A DNA stretch of 64,000 nucleotides, taken from Zobellia uliginosa (GTDB lineage: Bacteria > Bacteroidota > Bacteroidia > Flavobacteriales > Flavobacteriaceae). Each line of letters starts with the position of its first letter. Positions within the stretch are counted from its first letter, which is position 1. Made by a program: the position numbers and the translations under genes. The notes below the pieces were generated by a model that had not been told where the DNA came from, ran no database searches, and was given only the letters and a program-made list of their open reading frames with translations. Positions 60,276-64,000 of this stretch are shown piece by piece. The stretch is taken from NCBI RefSeq assembly GCF_018860745.1, contig NZ_JAHKPY010000014.1, forward strand, positions 186,001 through 250,000, written 5' to 3'.

Positions 60276-61745
60276 CTAGCTATTCTGCTCTTTAAAACCA
60301 GCGATCATTCCATACTTTTTCTTGCGATATATCCTTGTAATACTGTCTAGAATCTTATTTCTAAATACAAATCCAACCACTCCTAGAACCGATAATACAA
60401 TTAGTGCGGCTTCAAAAGAGACAAAAAAAGCAAAAAGGCCATAAATGATCATAGGCAACCCAAATAAAGGAATACCAACCACAAACTGGGTTGCACTTAT
60501 ACCTTGCATATTTCCCATAGCACTCTTATTAAGATCGATACGTTTTTTATTCTTTGAGCCGAAAAAAAGAATTACCGGAACGTTTACTCCAAGATTGTAT
60601 AAAGCACAACTAAAATTTATAGCCAGAGCATCCCATCCAAAATAGACATAGGGAATGGAAAGCAAAAACATGAAGACAATACTAACATAAATTAACATTG
60701 CTTTAGATTCCAGATACTTTCTGAGCGGAATGTTCTGAGACATCATCATACTATAATACGAACTATCCCAAGCGGGAATGAACTGTCCAAAATTCATCAA
60801 AAAAACACCGGTCATAAAAATCCCTACAAAAACCAGCATTCCAGAGCCCATGCCCATGTCTTCCATACCGTAGAACAACAATCCGTAGAAAACAAAAGCC
60901 AACGACATGAAAACCTGTGTCTTTGTTCTCTTGTTCCGCCAAATTAGTTTCAAATCCAATTGTAAAAATGGAGCAATAGCACCAAAACGTTTGGTCCATG
61001 ATAAGTCCGATGCATTTGCCTGAGCGGTTTTTTTCTGCAGCGAAGCATCTAGAAAAAGTCGGTTTCTTATAAAAGAATAGTTTAAATAATAAAACAGTCC
61101 TGCCGTGACCAAGGGGATAATAGCAAACAATGGATTATCATAAAACGCATAAAATAATTTGCCGGCATACTCTTTTACAGGTAGAATTTTAAAATATTCC
61201 AATCCATAAACAGCGAGTAACAAAAAGCCAATTCCAACTAAAGTTCTTTCGCTTTTGTTTATTATAAAATTAATATAATTTATAGTAAGAACTATGCCAA
61301 TAATTGCCATTAACCAAAATACGACATGCATTGCAGCATACCCTTCTATCAATAAAACTATCCCAAAAGGCAAGAAGAAAAATAATGACGAAAAATTATA
61401 AAACGAAACCGATGAACGCCCTAAAATATAGTGGGCTATACTACTTTTTTTAATTGGGAGTAGTAAAAACGGTTTAATGTCCATAACGGGTAGTTTTTGT
61501 AAAAAATACCTAAAGAGCAATTCTCCCAACACCCAGTACATTAAATACTGACTTAAAATAACTAATGGGTCTGAATTTGGTATAGCCCTCTCCAAAAGAA
61601 AGAACACGGTTGACCCCATAAAGGCCATCATTCCTATAAAGTATAGTGCAAAAAAGCCCATTACTATCTTAATCCCAAGGCTTTTGCCCATGGATGAAGA
61701 ACGAAAGAAAGATTTCCACTGCAGCTTTAGAAAACTTTTAAACAT
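60276..61745 (-). CDS. DUF5687 family membrane protein, putative ABC permease
   Basis: A 489-residue inner-membrane protein with about 12 predicted helices. The N-terminal LKLQWKSFFRSSSMGKSLGIKI (about 5-26) is diagnostic, as I recall, of DUF5687 proteins of flavobacteria, found beside ABC ATPases. The arrangement and helix number suggest an ABC-2-like permease. Adjacent to the ATPase gene with a 36-bp gap and in the same direction; together they may export a lipid, peptide or drug. Nothing in the window indicates what. The 270-bp region upstream carries only the divergent promoter. Confidence 0.82.
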   Translation of the reverse strand: MFKSFLKLQWKSFFRSSSMGKSLGIKIVMGFFALYFIGMMAFMGSTVFFLLERAIPNSDPLVILSQYLMYWVLGELLFRYFLQKLPVMDIKPFLLLPIKKSSIAHYILGRSSVSFYNFSSLFFFLPFGIVLLIEGYAAMHVVFWLMAIIGIVLTINYINFIINKSERTLVGIGFLLLAVYGLEYFKILPVKEYAGKLFYAFYDNPLFAIIPLVTAGLFYYLNYSFIRNRLFLDASLQKKTAQANASDLSWTKRFGAIAPFLQLDLKLIWRNKRTKTQVFMSLAFVFYGLLFYGMEDMGMGSGMLVFVGIFMTGVFLMNFGQFIPAWDSSYYSMMMSQNIPLRKYLESKAMLIYVSIVFMFLLSIPYVYFGWDALAINFSCALYNLGVNVPVILFFGSKNKKRIDLNKSAMGNMQGISATQFVVGIPLFGLPMIIYGLFAFFVSFEAALIVLSVLGVVGFVFRNKILDSITRIYRKKKYGMIAGFKEQNS

Positions 61746-61978
61746 AAGAAATATATTACTTGTGCGGTAAGTTAGTGTTTCCCAAGGTAAGATTTGTTAC
61801 AAAAAAAGGAAGATTTAATTTTCAAAATGACTTGTAACCTAAGTTTTTTCAGTTAAAATATAAATATGGTCTGCTGCTATACTATTAAGTTTATAGCCAA
61901 GAAAAAGCACCCTAGATTAAAAATAGAATTTAAGTTCCTTTTTTTATCATTTCCGTTCCGTATGGCTATATCAATGCT

Positions 61979-61986
61979 TATTTTTG
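61979..61986 (+). promoter_or_regulatory. -7 box of the oxidoreductase gene
   Basis: TATTTTTG matches TAnnTTTG, 28 bp before the ATG at 62015; no clear TTG at the -33 distance. Confidence 0.4.
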
Positions 61987-62014
61987 CTGGTACATTAGAC
62001 CAAAAAATAATAAA

Positions 62015-63064
62015 ATGGTGCATTTTCATAAATTGACCGTAAAACACATCAAACCGCTCACTCCTAGTTCGGTTGCTATTACCTTTACGATACCGAAAGA
62101 CCTTATACAAACTTTTGATTTTGTTCCTGGGCAATACATTACCATTAAAATGGAGCTTAAAGGAAAAGAAATCAGAAGAGCTTACTCAATTTGTTCTTCC
62201 CCAAAGAGTGATTGCTTTACCATTGGCGTAAAAAAAGTTGATAAAGGCGGGTTTTCAGACTACGCACATACCAAACTCAAAACCGGTGATGTACTTGAAG
62301 TCATGCCTCCAGAAGGTAGATTTACGTTTAAACCTACTGGAAAAGTTAAGAACATAGCGGCTTTCGCTGCTGGTAGCGGTATTACACCCATTCTGAGCAT
62401 TGCTAAGGCAGTACTAGCGGATAATCCAAATAATAAATTCGTTCTTGTTTATGGAAACAAGTCTCAAAAGGAAACGATGTTCTATACGGATTTGGCAAAA
62501 TTGGAATTGGATTACGCAGGCCGTTTCAGTGCATATTTCATAAATAGCCAGACCAAAGAAGATGATTCTCTTTTTGGCCGTATTGATGTTTCCACGGTTA
62601 ACTATGCCATAAAGAACAAACATAAAGATGTAGATTTTGATGGGTATTACCTTTGTGGACCGGAAGCTATGATTCATTTAGTTTCCGATACGCTACAGGA
62701 GAACAACATACCAAAAGACAAAATTCATTTTGAGCTTTTTACCACCACAGAGATTTTGGATGAACTACCTGAACAAGCCGATGGTAAAACGGAAGTTACT
62801 GTTATAGTTGATGACGAAGAGTTTACTTTAACTATGGACAAGAAAGAAATTGTTCTAGATGCCGTACTAAAACAGAATATTGATGCTCCTTACTCTTGCC
62901 AAGGTGGGGTTTGCAGTAGTTGCATTGCTAAAGTAACGGAAGGGAAAGCCGAAATGGTAAAAAATCAGATTCTTACGGATGGTGAAATTGCAGATGGTTT
63001 AATACTTACTTGTCAAGCACACCCAACAACACCTACTTTAAAAGTAGATTACGATGATGTTTAA
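62015..63064 (+). CDS. Ferredoxin-NADP reductase-type protein with fused [2Fe-2S] domain (PaaE-like)
   Basis: A cytoplasmic flavin-dependent electron-transfer protein of 349 residues. Domain order: FAD-binding barrel (about 5-105; RAYS at 55-58), NAD(P)-binding domain (about 110-240; GSGITPI at 120-126, YYLCGPEAMI at 211-220) and a C-terminal plant-type ferredoxin (about 258-349) with Cys295, Cys300, Cys303 and Cys333. This matches PaaE, the reductase of phenylacetyl-CoA oxygenase, and related Class IA reductases. No other phenylacetate genes are near, so the partner oxygenase is unknown; it may serve a membrane fatty-acid desaturase or hydroxylase. Monocistronic. Confidence 0.9.
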   Translation: MVHFHKLTVKHIKPLTPSSVAITFTIPKDLIQTFDFVPGQYITIKMELKGKEIRRAYSICSSPKSDCFTIGVKKVDKGGFSDYAHTKLKTGDVLEVMPPEGRFTFKPTGKVKNIAAFAAGSGITPILSIAKAVLADNPNNKFVLVYGNKSQKETMFYTDLAKLELDYAGRFSAYFINSQTKEDDSLFGRIDVSTVNYAIKNKHKDVDFDGYYLCGPEAMIHLVSDTLQENNIPKDKIHFELFTTTEILDELPEQADGKTEVTVIVDDEEFTLTMDKKEIVLDAVLKQNIDAPYSCQGGVCSSCIAKVTEGKAEMVKNQILTDGEIADGLILTCQAHPTTPTLKVDYDDV

Positions 63065-63085
63065 AACATCCATTTAAAAATAAAG

Positions 63086-63120
63086 AAAGCCACGATTGTA
63101 AATTACAGTTGTGGCTTTTT
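63086..63120 (+). terminator. Terminator of the oxidoreductase gene, overlapping the patatin 3' end
   Basis: AAAGCCAC...GTGGCTTT arms (63086-63100 and 63104-63118, two wobble pairs) with a T-run. It overlaps the last codons of the convergent patatin gene (stop at 63103) and probably acts in both directions. Confidence 0.65.
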
Positions 63121-63888
63121 TAGTAGCTCTTCTAATTTTCGTGATGTATTTTCATAGCCAACCAGGTATGCTTTTTCAATACCTTTTCGGTCTAGAACAC
63201 CAATATTTTCCAGCTCTTTAAATTCCATAAGCAAATCACACGCTTCCAATTTTGTGCGATTTATGGCGTAAATCATTAGTCCCGTTACTCTTCCCGTTAG
63301 CTGCAACGAATTTTTGAGCGCATTTTTATTGAGTTCCCCAACAACGGATACATTGCTCCCAATAATATACTCCGCTTTGCCCACAACGGGTTCTAAGGGG
63401 AAATTATTCATTATACCCCCATCAGCATATAAATGCCCTTCCAACTCAACAGGGCTGAATACAGGAGGCAATGCAGCAGAAGCCAACAAAGGGCGAATAA
63501 GCTCTCCTTGCGAAAAATATTTAAGATCTCCCTTCTGTAGATTGGTGGCTACAATATGTAATTTTTTATGAAGTGCTTCAAAACTATTATCGGGAAAATA
63601 TGCCCTAAAGACATCAAAATACCTATCGGTATCAATAAAACCAGGTTTTACAATGGTCAAGAAATTATACTTGAATAAGGGTGTTTCCTTAAAAAAAGCC
63701 ATCATATCCACCACAGAGTTTCCGTTTGCATATAACGCGCCTACCAGTGCGCCCACACTACTACCGCCAATCACATCTGCGGAAAGACCAAACTCATTCA
63801 TAGCTTGTATAACGCCTATATGCGCCATACCGCGAACCCCACCGCCAGAGAGCACGAGGCCTATAGATTTTGTTTGGATATCACTCAT
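63103..63888 (-). CDS. Patatin-like phospholipase (RssA-like)
   Basis: A cytoplasmic or membrane-associated lipid acyl hydrolase with a Ser-Asp dyad, 261 residues. The oxyanion loop GGGVRG (15-20), nucleophile elbow GSSVG (Ser44) and DGG (Asp156) are all present, as in RssA/YchK-type proteins. ASAALPPVFSPVELEG (137-152) is the usual family segment. Length is normal and no signal peptide or autotransporter barrel is seen, so it is not a secreted toxin type. It follows a partial gene at the right edge by 33 bp. Confidence 0.92.
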   Translation of the reverse strand: MSDIQTKSIGLVLSGGGVRGMAHIGVIQAMNEFGLSADVIGGSSVGALVGALYANGNSVVDMMAFFKETPLFKYNFLTIVKPGFIDTDRYFDVFRAYFPDNSFEALHKKLHIVATNLQKGDLKYFSQGELIRPLLASAALPPVFSPVELEGHLYADGGIMNNFPLEPVVGKAEYIIGSNVSVVGELNKNALKNSLQLTGRVTGLMIYAINRTKLEACDLLMEFKELENIGVLDRKGIEKAYLVGYENTSRKLEELLKKPQL

Positions 63889-63921
63889 TGTAGATTATCT
63901 GAAACTTGATTGCGAAGGTAT

Positions 63922-64000
63922 TTATTTCAAAAGACTATCCATCAATTTTTTATGATAGTCTAACACCACATCATAACAGTACTTTACTGGAAAACCCTCT
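63922..64000 (-). CDS. 3' end of a gene running off the right edge
   Basis: On the minus strand the window ends inside an open frame whose last residues read EGFPVKYCYDVVLDYHKK then LMDSLLK and a stop at 63924-63922. Only about 25 residues are visible, so no family can be named. Its stop is 33 bp before the patatin start, suggesting one operon. It could be a short chance frame, but the base use resembles coding sequence. Confidence 0.4.
   Translation of the reverse strand, partial: EGFPVKYCYDVVLDYHKKLMDSLLK

Noticed and set aside
62015-63064. Phenylacetate degradation locus based on the PaaE-like protein
   Set aside because: No paaABCD or other pathway genes occur nearby; similar reductases serve other oxygenases.

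Overview
The window reads as a chromosomal segment of a marine-type member of the Flavobacteriaceae (Bacteroidota). Support: AT-rich DNA; Bacteroidota promoters with a TTG -33 box and a TAnnTTTG -7 box; the gliding/type IX secretion genes gldH and sprE (porW); several protein families that I know mainly from this group (DUF5687, DUF6168-like, DUF4292, HU-CCDC81/SPOR, a di-heme single-subunit SdhC); and an ATP synthase operon without the beta and epsilon genes. Zobellia/Maribacter-like genera are a reasonable guess, but the genus cannot be fixed from sequence reading alone. I see no prophage, insertion sequence, CRISPR array, rRNA or tRNA gene.

Layout. 1-5.1 kb: the end of a GT2 glycosyltransferase, thiL, an alpha/beta-hydrolase lipoprotein, a small CxxC protein and brnQ. 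5.1-13.5 kb: aqpZ, pepP, a large secreted Asp-box (sortilin-like) protein, a lipoprotein flanked by two copies of a 275-bp dispersed repeat, a DJ-1/PfpI protein and a Vsr-like nuclease. 13.6-19.2 kb: the sdhCAB operon and a rimK plus M14-deacylase pair. 19.5-24 kb: DUF2721, ThuA, an aminotransferase and scoAB. 24-28.1 kb: ricT-gldH-PBP1A. 28.3-32.6 kb: an MFS transporter, trhO, recA and a lipoprotein. 32.7-34.9 kb: an ECF sigma factor followed by a predicted protein that crosses both membranes. 35-41.7 kb: a LysR/YeiH pair, plsC, trpS, dprA, an HU-SPOR protein and an acyl-CoA thioesterase. 41.7-50.1 kb: an aldo/keto reductase, an envelope cluster (flippase, dut, TPR, DUF4292, EnvC-like) and two unknown exported proteins. 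50.2-59.1 kb: sprE, bactofilin, atpZ, a DUF6168-like gene and atpBEFHAG. 59.5-64 kb: an ABC exporter, an orphan ferredoxin-reductase, a patatin and the tail of one more gene.

How genes may work together. Cell-envelope and motility functions recur: PBP1A, GldH, SprE, bactofilin, EnvC-like factor, SPOR protein, flippase and PlsC. Energy metabolism is represented by SdhCAB, the Fo/F1 subunits and ketone-body CoA transfer.

Most interesting candidates: (1) the ECF sigma/dual-membrane anti-sigma-like pair at 32.7-34.9 kb, in which the sigma factor itself has a hydrophobic tail; (2) a dispersed intergenic element, in three copies, with invariant GTTGTGAA half-sites exactly 21 bp apart around a strongly divergent spacer; (3) an 18-bp imperfect palindrome repeated in convergent or 3' intergenic spaces; (4) tandem TTCGATGAA boxes before brnQ; (5) a Vsr homologue that has lost its zinc cysteines; (6) a RimK plus M14 pair that could write and erase a glutamate tag. 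All coordinates and identities were read by eye.
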